Counted from the stretch's first letter, positions 33,654 through 44,231 are shown. The stretch is 64,000 bases of DNA from Colwellia sp. 12G3 (GCF_002836775.1 NZ_PJAQ01000054.1:124001-188000); one strand, 5' to 3'. Made by a program: numbers and translations. Notes: generated by a model not told the origin, from the letters alone.

Positions 33654-36239
33654 ATGAGTACAGATAAGCAGTTGTTAAAAAAGTTTAAAGTTGTTGTGGT
33701 AGGTAATGGCATGGTTGGCCATCATTTTGTTGAAGAAATGGCACAAAATACCGATTACGACATCACTGTGCTATCGGCAGAGTCTCGTTTAGCTTACGAC
33801 AGAGTTCACTTGTCTGAATATTTTGGTGGTAAAACAGCTGAAGATTTAGCGATGACTACCCCAGAGCACTATGAAGAATTGGGCGTTAATTTTAAGACCA
33901 ATGCCAAAGTTACTGCCATTGATAAAGTGGCTAAATTTGTTAGTACACAAAGTGGTGAAACATATCACTATGACAAGCTTGTTCTAGCGACCGGTTCTTA
34001 TCCGTTTGTGCCGCCTATTCCAGGTAAAGATCAAGACCATTGTTTAGTTTATCGTACTATCGATGATTTAGAGGATATCGCCGCCAGCGCTAAAGTAAGT
34101 AAAGTCGGTGTGGTTATTGGTGGTGGTTTATTAGGTCTTGAAGCGGCAAACGCTATCAAACAACTAGGTCTAAAAACACACGTTGTTGAATTTGCCCCAC
34201 AATTAATGGGCGTGCAAATCGATGGCGGCGGTGGTCGTTTATTAAGACAAAAAATTGAAGACTTAGGTGTACAAGTTCATACCTCTAAAGCAACGAGCGT
34301 AATCGAAAAAGGTAATACTAGCCGTTATAAATTATGTTTTAGTGATGACACAGAATTAGAAACAGATTTAATTTTATTCTCCGCGGGTATTCGCCCGTAC
34401 GACAACCTTGCCCGTGAATTTGACCTAGCAATGGGCGAACGCGGCGGTATTGTTGTTAACAACCAATGTCAAACGTCAGATGCAAACATTTACGCGATAG
34501 GTGAATGTGCTTTATGGAATAACTTTATCTTTGGTTTAGTGGCGCCAGGTTATGCCATGGCTAAAGTAGCAGCCAAACACATTAGTGGTGAAGAAGGTGA
34601 ATTTACCGGTGCTGATATGAGCACGAAGTTAAAGCTAATGGGCGTAGAAGTGGGTTCAATTGGGGATGCACATGGCAAAACTGAAGGCTCATTAACCTAC
34701 ACCTACGAAAACCAACCTGAAGGTGTTTATAAAAAGATCGTCGTTTCAGCTGATAAAAAAGCCTTGCTTGGTGCCGTGCTAATTGGTGATACCAGTGAAT
34801 ACGATACCTTATTACAATACATGCTTAATGCCATTGAATTACCTGAATCTCCGGAAGGACTTATTCTGCCAATGGCAGCTGATAAGCCAACACTAGGTGT
34901 TGATGCCTTACCTGATACCGCAACAATTTGTTCATGTCATAACGTTACTAAAGGCGACATTATTGCCGCGATTGATTGTGGCGCCGTTGATGTTGGTCAA
35001 GTGAAAAGCGGCACTAAAGCGGGCTCTGGTTGTGGTGGTTGTGCTGCCTTAGTTAAGAGTGTTGCCGATAACGAATTTGAAAAACGCGGTGTTGAAGTTA
35101 AAAAAGACATTTGTGAACATTTTGCTTATTCACGCCGTGAATTGTTTGACATTATTAGTGTTGAAAAAATTAAAACCTTTGATGAACTACTTTCCGCACA
35201 TGGTCGTGGTTTAGGTTGTGAAATTTGTAAACCGGTAGCTGCTTCAGTACTCGCTTCAGTATGGAATGATTACATTCTTAAAAAACCTCATTTATCACTA
35301 CAAGATACCAACGATACTTACCTAGGCAACATGCAAAAAGATGGTACTTATTCAGTGGTGCCGCGCATTGCCGGTGGTGAAATTACCCCAGATAAATTGA
35401 TCGTACTTGGTGAAGTTGCTAAAAAATATAACTTATATACCAAAATTACCGGTGGCGCACGAGTTGATTTATTCGGCGCACGAGTAGAACAGCTACCACC
35501 CATTTGGAAAGAGTTAGTGGATGCTGGTTTTGAAACAGGCCACGCCTACGGTAAATCATTACGTACAGTTAAATCCTGTGTGGGCTCTACTTGGTGTCGT
35601 TACGGCGTGCAAGATAGCATGACCATGGCAATCGATTTAGAACACAGATACAAAGGATTACGTGCACCACATAAAATTAAATTTGGTGTTTCAGGTTGTA
35701 CCCGTGAATGTGCTGAAGCGCAGGGTAAAGATATCGGCATTATCGCCACAGAAAATGGTTGGAACCTTTTTGTCGGCGGTAACGGCGGCATGAAACCACG
35801 TCACGGTGATTTATTTGCCACCGATTTAGATGATGACACCTTAGTAAAATATGTTGATCGTATTTTGATGTTCTACGTACAAACGGGTGACAGATTACAG
35901 CGTACTTCAGTTTGGATGGATAACTTAGAGGGCGGTTTAGCTTACTTACAAGACGTTATCATGAAAGACAGCTTAGGCATTAACGATGTGCTCGAAGCGC
36001 AAATGGAAGCTATTGTTGGTACTTATCAATGTGAATGGAAAACAACGATAGAAGATCCAGAAGCCTTGAAGCGTTTTCAACCTTTTGTTAACTCAGATAA
36101 AGGTGATAGTAATATCCAGTTTGTTACTGAGCGCGAGCAAATTCGACCTGCACGTGGCGCAGAAAAAATTGCCGTAACCCTGATCGATACTATGGAAAAC
36201 GAGATTGAAACTGCTGATGCAGTAGCTGAAGAAGCTTAA
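33654..36239 (+). CDS. nirB: NAD(P)H nitrite reductase large subunit
   Basis: 861 aa, cytoplasmic; reduces nitrite to ammonium. Domains: FAD/NAD(P)H pyridine nucleotide-disulfide oxidoreductase (about 10-330, VVVVGNGMVGHH and GVVIGGGLLGLEAANA), NirB-specific C-terminal oxidoreductase part, BFD-like [2Fe-2S] domain from C426 (CSCHNV ... GCGGC), then the two nitrite/sulfite reductase half-domains. The sirohaem-[4Fe-4S] ligands are present in KSCVGSTWCRYG (C642, C648) and SGCTRECAEAQGKD (C682, C686). Length agrees with E. coli NirB (847). It is followed 15 bp later by nirD, with a good ribosome-binding site. Confidence 0.97.
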   Translation: MSTDKQLLKKFKVVVVGNGMVGHHFVEEMAQNTDYDITVLSAESRLAYDRVHLSEYFGGKTAEDLAMTTPEHYEELGVNFKTNAKVTAIDKVAKFVSTQSGETYHYDKLVLATGSYPFVPPIPGKDQDHCLVYRTIDDLEDIAASAKVSKVGVVIGGGLLGLEAANAIKQLGLKTHVVEFAPQLMGVQIDGGGGRLLRQKIEDLGVQVHTSKATSVIEKGNTSRYKLCFSDDTELETDLILFSAGIRPYDNLAREFDLAMGERGGIVVNNQCQTSDANIYAIGECALWNNFIFGLVAPGYAMAKVAAKHISGEEGEFTGADMSTKLKLMGVEVGSIGDAHGKTEGSLTYTYENQPEGVYKKIVVSADKKALLGAVLIGDTSEYDTLLQYMLNAIELPESPEGLILPMAADKPTLGVDALPDTATICSCHNVTKGDIIAAIDCGAVDVGQVKSGTKAGSGCGGCAALVKSVADNEFEKRGVEVKKDICEHFAYSRRELFDIISVEKIKTFDELLSAHGRGLGCEICKPVAASVLASVWNDYILKKPHLSLQDTNDTYLGNMQKDGTYSVVPRIAGGEITPDKLIVLGEVAKKYNLYTKITGGARVDLFGARVEQLPPIWKELVDAGFETGHAYGKSLRTVKSCVGSTWCRYGVQDSMTMAIDLEHRYKGLRAPHKIKFGVSGCTRECAEAQGKDIGIIATENGWNLFVGGNGGMKPRHGDLFATDLDDDTLVKYVDRILMFYVQTGDRLQRTSVWMDNLEGGLAYLQDVIMKDSLGINDVLEAQMEAIVGTYQCEWKTTIEDPEALKRFQPFVNSDKGDSNIQFVTEREQIRPARGAEKIAVTLIDTMENEIETADAVAEEA

Positions 36240-36254
36240 TAGGAGCATAACAAC

Positions 36255-36611
36255 ATGACTACAACAATTGATAAATTATGGCGTACTATCTGCGGATCAG
36301 CAGACTTAGTTAAAGATTCAGGTATTAGCGCATTACTTGCTAACGAAGCAGGTAACGAAGAACAAATTGCTATTTTTCATTTACCTAACAGCGAAGAAAA
36401 AATATATGCCGTAGGAAACTACGACCCTATCGGTAAAGCCAACGTGCTTTATCGTGGCATTGTTGGTTCTATTGACGATGAACCAGTGGTGGCTTCACCC
36501 TTATACAAACAGCATTTCTCGTTAAAAACAGGTCAATGTTTACAAGAAGAACACCGCATTGCGGTTTATCCTATTCGTATTGAAAACGAACAAGTACAAG
36601 TGTTTTATTAA
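36255..36611 (+). CDS. nirD: Nitrite reductase small subunit
   Basis: 118 aa, the NirD Rieske-like partner of NirB. The fold is kept (FHLPNSEEKIYAVGNYDPIGKANVLYRGI and DEPVVASPLYKQHFSLKTGQC), but, as in other NirD proteins, the [2Fe-2S] ligands of true Rieske proteins are absent. It is preceded by TAGGAG and directly follows nirB. Confidence 0.95.
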   Translation: MTTTIDKLWRTICGSADLVKDSGISALLANEAGNEEQIAIFHLPNSEEKIYAVGNYDPIGKANVLYRGIVGSIDDEPVVASPLYKQHFSLKTGQCLQEEHRIAVYPIRIENEQVQVFY

Positions 36612-36697
36612 CTTGTACCTAAGTTATTCGTTCGATAAATACGCTTATTTAGTCAGTTGTTTGATAGATAGGTTAAACCTTGTTTGAGGAGTTCAGT

Positions 36698-39415
36698 ATG
36701 AGCAGATTAATACCTGCTTCAGCGCACGTTTTACCCGCTGTGACAGAAAGTACACCGTCACTTATCCAAAGTACTTGCGCATACTGTGGCGTTGGTTGCG
36801 GGATTGATATTGGCGTAGCAGATGGCAAAGCAATGTCATTAGTTGGCTCAGTAGATCATCCGGCAAATTATGGCAGATTGTGCGTTAAAGGCAGTAACTT
36901 ACTTAATACTATTGATTTAACTAATCGTTTATTAGTGCCAGAGATTTCAGGCGAGCAAGTGAGCTGGCAACAAGCGACAGACCATGTTGCAAATAAGTTC
37001 AGTGATATTATTAAAAAGCACGGTAAAGACGCCGTGGCTTTTTATGTGTCAGGCCAGTTATTGACTGAAGATTATTACTTGGCCAATAAATTGATGAAAG
37101 GTTATATCGGCTCGGGCAATATTGATACTAACTCCAGACTCTGTATGTCGTCAGCGGTATCTGCATATAAGCGCGCGTTTGGCGAAGATGTAGTGCCTTG
37201 TACTTATGAAGACCTTGAACAAACTGAACTGCTATTACTTACTGGCTCTAACGCTGCGTGGACACATCCTGTTTTGTATCAACGTATTGAGCGCGCTAAA
37301 AAAATCAATCCGTTGATGAAAGTCGTAGTCATTGATCCAAGAAAAACCGCCACCTGTGAATTAGCCGATAATTTTGTGCAACTAAAGGCGGGCACTGATG
37401 GGGCATTTTTTAATGGTCTTTTGAATTATTTAGCTGAAAATGGCGGTTTAGATGCGGATTATATAGACGAGTTCACCGAGGGTTTTGAAGAGACCCTAAA
37501 AGAGGCGGCCATTTGGTCAATCGCTAATGTGGCTGAGTATTGCCAAGTGAGCGTTGCAGAGCTAACGGCTGTTTATCAATTGTTCTGTCAAAGCAAAAGT
37601 GCTGTTACCTTTTATTCTATGGGTATCAATCAATCGTCTTCTGGTGTTGATAAATGCCAAAGTATTATTAACTGTCATTTAGCCAGCGGAAAAATAGCCA
37701 AAGCGGGTTGTGGACCTTTTTCAATCACAGGGCAACCCAATGCCATGGGTGGTAGAGAAGTGGGCGGTTTAGCCAATCAACTTGCCGCTCATTTGGATAT
37801 TGATAACCCTATACACCAAGACAAAGTACAGCGCTTTTGGCAATCACCCACTATGGCAAGCAAACAAGGCGCGAAGGCCGTTGAACTGTTTGATAAAATA
37901 GCGAGTGGTGAAATTAAAGCGGTATGGATAATGGCAACCAACCCTGTGGTTAGTTTACCTGATCGCGATAAAATCACCGCAGCCCTGAAAAAGTGTGAGC
38001 TAGTAGTTGTGTCAGATTGTGTTGAGCAAAACGATACCTTGGCTTTTGCCGATGTAAAATTACCGGCGACACCATGGTTGGAAAAAAATGGCACGGTCAC
38101 CAATTCAGAGCGACGAATTTCTCGTCAGCGCAATGCGGTTTCACCCGCTGGGCAAGCCAAGCATGATTGGCAAATTATTCGCGATGTTGCGCAAGCAATG
38201 GGCTTTGATGGCTTTGATTTCGAAGACGTTAGCGATGTTTTTAAAGAATACACCCAATTAACTGCTTTTGAAAATAACGGTGAACGACTGCTTGATTTAT
38301 CGGGTTTAAGTCAACTAACCGAGCAAGAATACCATCAGTTAGCGCCTATTCAATGGCCTGTTAATGAGCAGTACCCGCAAGGCTGTGCTCGGGTTTATGC
38401 TGAAGGTAAATTTAACACACAGTCAACTAAGGCACAGTTTATTGCGGTTAGCCCACAGTTGCCAATACAACGAACGTCAGCAGAGTTTCCTTTCCTGCTA
38501 AACAGTGGTCGAATGCGTGACCAATGGCACACCATGACCCGTACAGGAAAAACCAGTAAACTTTCCGCACATACAGACAAGCCTTATCTATATTTACATC
38601 CTAAAGATGCCAAAGACTTAGCCGTGCAAGATAACGATATGATTACTATTAACGCAAAGACAGGGCAGGCGATTACTCATGTGAAAATTGATAATCAACA
38701 ACGCGTTGGCGAATGTTTTATGCCAATCCATTGGAACAAAAGCTATGCCTCACATGGCAACGTTAGCGCTCTGTATCAAAGTATTGTCGATCCTATTTCA
38801 GGACAGGCTGAATGTAAGCAAGGCGCTGTTGCCTTAAGCAAAAAAATATATCAACAATATGTCAGCGTACACACCACTAGCGACGTGAATCTCAGCGCAG
38901 ACTTTTGGGTTAAAAGTGCCGCCATTTATGGTGATGTATATCAAGTGGCACTTCATCAACCAACGAATGATGCCTTGTTGTGGAGCCAAAAAACGAGTGG
39001 TTTATCTGGAGAGTGGTTAACCTTTCAACAAGGAGAACAGTGTTATATTGTTTGTTTACAAGCAGGTAAACTTGCCTTTTTAGCCTATTTTTCAAGTGGC
39101 TGGCCTGAAATTGAACCGTCATGGCTTGAACACGTTTTTAGTACAGAAACGCTAGCATTTGCCACAATACAATCACTTTTACTCGGCATTTCAAGTGAAG
39201 AGTTTAATCAAGGTAAACAGGTGTGTAGTTGTTTTAATGTCGGTGAAAAAACCATTAATAAAGCGATAGGGCAAGGTTGTAGCAGTGTTGATGCCTTGGG
39301 CGAAAAACTACAGTGTGGCACTAAATGTGGGTCTTGTAAGCCCGAATTAGCCAGCTTAATTAACCAATACCAAGCAGCTCCTATTGCCGTAATAACCGAT
39401 CTAGCGGTCAGCTAA
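36698..39415 (+). CDS. nasA: Assimilatory nitrate reductase catalytic subunit
   Basis: 905-aa cytoplasmic molybdenum enzyme reducing nitrate to nitrite. An N-terminal [4Fe-4S] motif (C27-x2-C30-x3-C34, then RLCVKG) is followed by the bis-MGD molybdopterin oxidoreductase domain (about 70-560), the molydop-binding domain (about 590-710) and a C-terminal BFD-like [2Fe-2S] domain (C843 onward, CSCFNVG ... CGTKCGSCKPEL). There is no Tat signal, as expected for NasA rather than NapA. An upstream in-frame TTG at 36680 is rejected because GAGGAG lies six bases before ATG 36698. Follows nirBD by 86 bp. Confidence 0.93.
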   Translation: MSRLIPASAHVLPAVTESTPSLIQSTCAYCGVGCGIDIGVADGKAMSLVGSVDHPANYGRLCVKGSNLLNTIDLTNRLLVPEISGEQVSWQQATDHVANKFSDIIKKHGKDAVAFYVSGQLLTEDYYLANKLMKGYIGSGNIDTNSRLCMSSAVSAYKRAFGEDVVPCTYEDLEQTELLLLTGSNAAWTHPVLYQRIERAKKINPLMKVVVIDPRKTATCELADNFVQLKAGTDGAFFNGLLNYLAENGGLDADYIDEFTEGFEETLKEAAIWSIANVAEYCQVSVAELTAVYQLFCQSKSAVTFYSMGINQSSSGVDKCQSIINCHLASGKIAKAGCGPFSITGQPNAMGGREVGGLANQLAAHLDIDNPIHQDKVQRFWQSPTMASKQGAKAVELFDKIASGEIKAVWIMATNPVVSLPDRDKITAALKKCELVVVSDCVEQNDTLAFADVKLPATPWLEKNGTVTNSERRISRQRNAVSPAGQAKHDWQIIRDVAQAMGFDGFDFEDVSDVFKEYTQLTAFENNGERLLDLSGLSQLTEQEYHQLAPIQWPVNEQYPQGCARVYAEGKFNTQSTKAQFIAVSPQLPIQRTSAEFPFLLNSGRMRDQWHTMTRTGKTSKLSAHTDKPYLYLHPKDAKDLAVQDNDMITINAKTGQAITHVKIDNQQRVGECFMPIHWNKSYASHGNVSALYQSIVDPISGQAECKQGAVALSKKIYQQYVSVHTTSDVNLSADFWVKSAAIYGDVYQVALHQPTNDALLWSQKTSGLSGEWLTFQQGEQCYIVCLQAGKLAFLAYFSSGWPEIEPSWLEHVFSTETLAFATIQSLLLGISSEEFNQGKQVCSCFNVGEKTINKAIGQGCSSVDALGEKLQCGTKCGSCKPELASLINQYQAAPIAVITDLAVS

Positions 39416-39514
39416 CAAATAAAGAGTAACTATATTAATCAAGCGTACTAGCATAGTCAGTAGAAACTTGGTTACAATACGCGCTCTTAAAAATGCTCAA
39501 TGAATGGATTTATC

Positions 39515-40888
39515 ATGTCACTTTCTGTTGTTATTCTTGCTGCGGGTAAAGGTACTCGCATGCGCTCTTCTTTACCTAAAGTTCTGCATAGTATTGCCGA
39601 CAAGCCAATGGTTGCTCATGTTATCGATAGTGCTCGCCAACTTGGTGCTAGTAATATCTATGTGGTTTATGGCTTTGGCGGAGAAGTATTAAAAGCGCGT
39701 GTTACAGGTGATGATTTAACGTTTGTTGAGCAAGTAGAACAGCTAGGTACAGGTCATGCGGTTGACCAAGCATCTCCTTTTTTGAAAGATGATGAAAATG
39801 TATTAGTACTTTATGGTGACGTACCGTTAACTAAAGTATCTACGCTAGAGCGTTTATTAGCGGTTAAACCAGAAAATGGCATGGCGCTATTAACGGTAAA
39901 CTTAGCTAACCCAATGGGCTACGGCCGTATTGTTCGTGAAGAAATTGCCGGACAACAACAAGTCGTTGGTATTATTGAACAAAAAGATGCCAGTGAAGAG
40001 CAACTTAAAATTAATGAAGCGAATACCGGTATTTTATTAGCTAATGGCGGCGATTTAAAACGTTGGTTAAGTAACCTATCAAGTGATAATGCTCAAGGCG
40101 AATATTACCTTACCGATATTATCGCTTCCGCTCATGGGGAAGGTAAAGTTATTGCTACCGCACACCCTGACACTGAAGTGGAAGTCGAGGGCGCTAATAA
40201 CCGTGTACAACTCGCTGCGCTAGAACGTGCTTTTCAAGCCCGTGTTGCTGAAGAACTAATGATTGCTGGCGCTAGTTTACGTGATCCGGCACGTATTGAT
40301 GTTCGTGGTAACTTAACCACAGGCACTGAAGTGAGCATTGATGTGAACTGTATTTTTGAAGGTAAGGTAACACTGGCTGATAACGTACTCGTTGGTGCGA
40401 ACTGTATTATTATCAATAGTACTATTGGCGAAAATGTTGAAATTAAAGCTAACAGTATTATTGAAGATGCCATTATTGAAGCCGATTGCTCTGTTGGTCC
40501 TTTTGCTCGTATTCGTCCGGGCACGGTAATGAAAAAAGATTCGCATATCGGTAACTTTGTTGAAATGAAAAACACCACCTTAGGTGCTGGTAGTAAAGCA
40601 GGGCACTTAAGCTACCTTGGTAATGCAGAAATTGGCACTAAGGTAAATATTGGTGCGGGAACAATTACCTGTAATTACGATGGTGTAAATAAATCAACAA
40701 CCGTAATTGGTGATAATGCCTTTATTGGTTCTAATAGTTCATTGGTAGCGCCAGTGTCTATTGGTAAATCTGCGACAATTGGTGCAGGCTCAGTGATAAC
40801 TAAACAAGTAGAAGACAGTGATTTAGGACTTGGTCGCGCTAAACAACGTAATGTTGCTGGCTGGCAGCGTCCAGTAAAAAAGAGTTAA
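39515..40888 (+). CDS. glmU: Bifunctional UDP-GlcNAc pyrophosphorylase / GlcN-1-P acetyltransferase
   Basis: 457 aa. The N-terminal uridyltransferase domain carries [20 protein letters not shown] and the C-terminal left-handed beta-helix acetyltransferase has hexapeptide repeats ([34 protein letters not shown]). It makes UDP-GlcNAc for peptidoglycan and LPS. An in-frame ATG at 39500 would add five residues; ATG 39515 gives the usual [13 protein letters not shown] start and a length equal to E. coli GlmU (456). It is separated from the DeoR gene by a terminator, while glmS lies downstream of the DeoR gene. Confidence 0.97.
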   Translation: MSLSVVILAAGKGTRMRSSLPKVLHSIADKPMVAHVIDSARQLGASNIYVVYGFGGEVLKARVTGDDLTFVEQVEQLGTGHAVDQASPFLKDDENVLVLYGDVPLTKVSTLERLLAVKPENGMALLTVNLANPMGYGRIVREEIAGQQQVVGIIEQKDASEEQLKINEANTGILLANGGDLKRWLSNLSSDNAQGEYYLTDIIASAHGEGKVIATAHPDTEVEVEGANNRVQLAALERAFQARVAEELMIAGASLRDPARIDVRGNLTTGTEVSIDVNCIFEGKVTLADNVLVGANCIIINSTIGENVEIKANSIIEDAIIEADCSVGPFARIRPGTVMKKDSHIGNFVEMKNTTLGAGSKAGHLSYLGNAEIGTKVNIGAGTITCNYDGVNKSTTVIGDNAFIGSNSSLVAPVSIGKSATIGAGSVITKQVEDSDLGLGRAKQRNVAGWQRPVKKS

Positions 40889-40916
40889 TTATCTGAAAAA
40901 CTAAGTCCCTTATTAA

Positions 40917-40943
40917 AGACGCTATTTTTATAGCGTTTTTTTT
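40917..40943 (+). terminator. Intrinsic terminator of glmU
   Basis: ACGCTAT-TTTT-ATAGCGT followed by eight T residues. Confidence 0.9.
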
Positions 40944-41098
40944 ATGTCTAAAATTCGAGCATTATTTGTTAGATAAGTTATAACTAAAAATTGCATTATC
41001 TTTCGGTATGAAACATAATACGACCAATAGCGAAACTAAGTTAAGTAGTTCGAAACTTTTCGCAATAAATTAATTATATAAGTTAACCATTAAATCCC

Positions 41099-41863
41099 AT
41101 GTCGAAAAGAAATACTCAACAACGTCGTCATAATATAATTGCCGACTTAAATGCCCAGGGCGAAGTGAGCGTAGATAGCTTAGCCAAGCAATTTGATACG
41201 TCAGAAGTTACCATCAGAAAAGATCTTGCTGCACTAGAAAACAGTGGCTTGTTGCTAAGACGTTATGGTGGCGCGGTGGCTTTGCCAAGTGAAATTACTG
41301 AAACAAAAGCAGATCCTCTGTCGCAACAAAAACTACTCATTGCGAAAAAAGCAGCGATGCTTATTCGTGATCATAACCGCATTATCATTGATAGCGGTCA
41401 AACCACCTCTGCTTTAGTCAGTGAATTAGCCAATAAAAAAGGCTTAGTGGTCATGACCAATGCACTTAGCATTGCTAACGAGATTCACGCATTAGAAAAT
41501 GAACCAACATTATTGATGACCGGTGGAACTTGGGATGCTAACTCTGAAGCTTTTCAGGGACAAGTTGCCGAACAAGTTTTACGGTCGTACGATTTTGACC
41601 AACTATTTATCGGTGCTGATGGTATCGATATTAAGCGCGGCACGACTACTTTTAATGAATTAATTGGCTTGAGCCGAGTAATGGCTGAAGTAGCTCGCGA
41701 AGTTATCGTGATGGTTGAATCAGATAAAATATCTAAGAAAATCCCAAATTTAGAACTCACCTGGGAGCAAATTCATACAGTGATCACCGATGACGGTCTC
41801 TCTGAAGAAATGCGAACAGCTCTCACTGAGCAAGGCGTAAAATTAATAATCGCCAAAGGTTAA
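41099..41863 (+). CDS. DeoR-family transcriptional regulator of the glm locus
   Basis: 254 aa. The N-terminal winged helix-turn-helix (about 6-60; VSVDSLAKQFDTSEVTIRKD, LLRRYGGAVAL) precedes a DeoR C-terminal sensor domain (about 75-235) with IIIDSGQTTSALVSEL, VMTNALSIANE and the phosphosugar-site pattern FIGADGID. Placement between glmU and glmS suggests it senses an amino-sugar phosphate and controls glmS. That role is inferred from position. The E. coli relatives AgaR and GlpR act as repressors. Confidence 0.9.
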   Translation: MSKRNTQQRRHNIIADLNAQGEVSVDSLAKQFDTSEVTIRKDLAALENSGLLLRRYGGAVALPSEITETKADPLSQQKLLIAKKAAMLIRDHNRIIIDSGQTTSALVSELANKKGLVVMTNALSIANEIHALENEPTLLMTGGTWDANSEAFQGQVAEQVLRSYDFDQLFIGADGIDIKRGTTTFNELIGLSRVMAEVAREVIVMVESDKISKKIPNLELTWEQIHTVITDDGLSEEMRTALTEQGVKLIIAKG

Positions 41864-41943
41864 CTTAGCTAAGTTACTACAGCTAATAACGTTAACCAAG
41901 CTCAAACAATTAAATATGTAAAAATGAAAAAGGAATCAATATT

Positions 41944-43776
41944 ATGTGCGGTATAGTCGGCGCAGTAGCGCAACGCGATGTAGCAGATATTTTAGTAGAA
42001 GGTTTAAAGCGATTAGAGTATCGCGGTTATGATTCTGCTGGTGTTGCAGTGATCAATAGCAATAACGAACTATTAACGACAAAACGTTTAGGTAAAGTAC
42101 AAGAGCTTGCCCAAGCATTAGAGCAGCAACCTGTAACGGGTGGCACTGGCATAGCACATACACGCTGGGCTACACATGGTGTACCAAGCGAAGTAAATGC
42201 TCACCCTCATGTTTCTAATAGTACTATTGCGGTTGTGCATAATGGCATTATTGAAAATCATCAAACCTTACGTAGTCAGCTACAAGGTTTAGGTTATGAG
42301 TTTTTATCGCAAACTGATACCGAAGTTATTACGCACTTAGTTCATCATGAACTAAAAACCAGTGATACTTTATTATCAGCAGTACAAAAAACTGTTAAGC
42401 AGCTTGATGGTGCTTACGGTACGGTTGTCATGGATAGTCGCGATAAAGACAACATCATTGTTGCGCGTTCTGGCAGCCCATTAGTTATCGGCTATGGTTT
42501 AGGCGAAAACTTTATTGCTTCAGACATTATGGCGTTACTACCAGTAACACGTAAATTCTCTTACCTTGAAGAAGGCGATGTCGCACAAATTAGTCGCTTC
42601 AACGTGAGTATATTCGACACCAATGGCGAACCCGTTGAACGTGAAGCGAAAGATGCTAACGTTTCGCATGACAGTGGTGATAAAGGTGAATACCGTCACT
42701 ACATGTTAAAAGAAACGTACGAACAACCTACTGCTATCCGTAATTCATTAGAAGGTCGTTTAGTAAATGGCATGTTAGATATCAACACGTTTGGCGAAGG
42801 CGCTGATGAGATATTTAAAAATGTAGAACACGTACAAATTATTGCCTGTGGTACGAGTTACCACTCAGGCATGGTTGCAAGATACTGGTTAGAAGAGCTA
42901 GCGGGTGTTTCTTGTAATATTGAAATCGCTAGTGAGTTTAGATACCGTAAATCTTTTGTGCCTAAAAACTCTTTATTGGTAACTATTTCGCAATCAGGCG
43001 AAACTGCAGATACCTTAGCGGCTTTACGTTTAGCGAAAGAAATAGGTTATGAGTCAAGCTTAGTTATTTGTAATGTACCGGGTTCATCGTTAGTTCGTGA
43101 ATCAGATCTTGCTTTCATGACTAAAGCGGGCGCAGAAATTGGTGTAGCATCAACCAAAGCTTTCACTACTCAGCTGGTTGGTTTATTAATGATGACCGTA
43201 GCTATTGGTCAACATCATGGTATGTCTGATGAGAAGCAAGCCGAAATTACGCAATCATTAATGTCGTTACCGGCAAAACTTGATGAAGTATTAGCACTGG
43301 CTTCTTCAATAGAAGATTTAGCCGAAGATTTTGCTGATAAACAGCACGCGTTATTTTTAGGCCGTGGTGATCAATACCCAATCGCAATGGAAGGTGCATT
43401 GAAGCTGAAAGAGATTTCTTATATTCATGCAGAGGCTTATGCCGCTGGTGAACTTAAACATGGTCCTCTAGCGCTTATTGATGCGGAAATGCCAGTCATT
43501 GTTGTCGCACCAAAAAATGATTTAATCGAAAAACTTAAATCAAATGTTGAAGAAGTTCGTGCACGTGGTGGCTTAATGTATGTGTTTGCCGATGTTGATG
43601 CGCACTTTGAAAGTGACAATACCATGAAAGTAATTAACGTACCGCATTGTGACGATATTATCGCACCAATCGTTTACACCTTACCATTACAGCTACTTTC
43701 TTATTATGTAGCGATAATCAAAGGTACGGATGTAGATCAACCACGTAACTTGGCGAAATCAGTTACGGTCGAGTAA
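41944..43776 (+). CDS. glmS: Glutamine-fructose-6-phosphate aminotransferase (isomerizing)
   Basis: 610 aa. Starts MCGIVGAV with the N-terminal nucleophile Cys of the class II glutaminase domain (to about 240), followed by two SIS isomerase domains (about 285-600; [37 protein letters not shown]). Its end, LAKSVTVE, is near-identical to E. coli GlmS, and the DNA coding for it is the TnsD-binding part of attTn7. It makes glucosamine-6-phosphate, the entry step to UDP-GlcNAc, which GlmU completes. Confidence 0.97.
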   Translation: MCGIVGAVAQRDVADILVEGLKRLEYRGYDSAGVAVINSNNELLTTKRLGKVQELAQALEQQPVTGGTGIAHTRWATHGVPSEVNAHPHVSNSTIAVVHNGIIENHQTLRSQLQGLGYEFLSQTDTEVITHLVHHELKTSDTLLSAVQKTVKQLDGAYGTVVMDSRDKDNIIVARSGSPLVIGYGLGENFIASDIMALLPVTRKFSYLEEGDVAQISRFNVSIFDTNGEPVEREAKDANVSHDSGDKGEYRHYMLKETYEQPTAIRNSLEGRLVNGMLDINTFGEGADEIFKNVEHVQIIACGTSYHSGMVARYWLEELAGVSCNIEIASEFRYRKSFVPKNSLLVTISQSGETADTLAALRLAKEIGYESSLVICNVPGSSLVRESDLAFMTKAGAEIGVASTKAFTTQLVGLLMMTVAIGQHHGMSDEKQAEITQSLMSLPAKLDEVLALASSIEDLAEDFADKQHALFLGRGDQYPIAMEGALKLKEISYIHAEAYAAGELKHGPLALIDAEMPVIVVAPKNDLIEKLKSNVEEVRARGGLMYVFADVDAHFESDNTMKVINVPHCDDIIAPIVYTLPLQLLSYYVAIIKGTDVDQPRNLAKSVTVE

Positions 43777-43799
43777 TGATGACCGATTAGCCTGGCAAT
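43738..43799 (+). other. attTn7 attachment site (glmS 3' end and flank)
   Basis: The last codons of glmS (CGTAACTTGGCGAAATCAG, then TTACGGTCGAGTAA) match the E. coli TnsD target nearly base for base. The transposon end begins at 43800, 23 bp after the stop codon, as expected for Tn7-type insertion. The 5 bp next to it (GCAAT, 43795-43799) recur at 43901-43905. Confidence 0.8.
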
Positions 43800-43951
43800 T
43801 GTGGGTTCTGAATAAAGTTGGAAACGTCTAAATAAAGATGGAAACAATATCCTAAATAAAAGGCCTCACTTTGTAAGTGGGGCTTTTTTTGTTTGTAGTG
43901 GCAATTTTAGGAGTTGAATAAAGATGGAAACCGTTAATTAAAGTCAGAAAC
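43800..43951. mobile_element. Two tandem Tn7-like transposon ends (remnants)
   Basis: End 1 begins TGTGGGTTCTGAATAAAG at 43800 and has two TnsB-like sites AATAAAG(T/A)TGGAAAC spaced exactly 20 bp (43811, 43831). End 2 begins TTTAGGAGTTGAATAAAG at 43906 with sites at 43917 and 43937, again 20 bp apart. Both are preceded by GCAAT. Tn7 right ends begin TGTGGGCGGACAATAAAG with repeated AATAAAG...AAAC sites at about 20-bp spacing. No tns genes are in the window, so these are remnants. Confidence 0.7.
43861..43892 (+). terminator. Intrinsic terminator downstream of glmS
   Basis: GGCCTCACTT-TGT-AAGTGGGGCT (10-bp stem with two G-T pairs) followed by seven T residues. It lies between the two Tn7-like ends, as if the glmS terminator had been displaced by the insertion. 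Confidence 0.8.
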
Positions 43952-44160
43952 TGGAATTATTACGTTTAAGTACAGAAAATCCTTTCAAAAAATTTAATTA
44001 AACTTTGAAATAGTTAACTTCTAAAATATAACTCTAAGGGCAGTAGCTGGCTATCCGTTGACCTAAAGAACAAACCATAGTTAATTAATTATGATAATCG
44101 TCGCCACTTTCATGACATTGAACTAACTGTCTATAAGTGAGTTTTGATTAGTTTTTGTAT

Positions 44161-44229
44161 CGCTAACGTTAGAACTAACAGGCGTGCGAAGCGTTAGCGT
44201 AGCACGTCCGGTTAAGTGATTTATTAGGC
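44161..44229 (-). repeat. attC-like recombination site of the PliI cassette
   Basis: Read on the minus strand it begins GCCTAAT directly after the cassette gene's stop region and ends GTTAGCG. The two arms form an imperfect dyad: ACTTAACCGGACGTGC aligns with the complement arm ACTAACAGGCGTGC, with an extra base on one side, as in attC L boxes. The outer boxes fit RYYYAAC/GTTRRRY with one or two deviations. Length is 69 bp, within the usual range for attC. Confidence 0.65.
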
Positions 44230-44231
44230 AT

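Larger units (their letters stand above)
43777..44231. other. 455-bp intergenic start of the attTn7 island
   Basis: Holds the tandem Tn7-like ends with the glmS terminator between them, about 200 bp of unassigned AT-rich DNA (43960-44160) and an attC-like site (44161-44229). No ORF. Confidence 0.75.

Noticed and set aside
43811-43951. CRISPR-like repeats
   Set aside because: The repeated 15-mers are adjacent at 20-bp spacing without real spacers; the layout fits transposase-binding sites.
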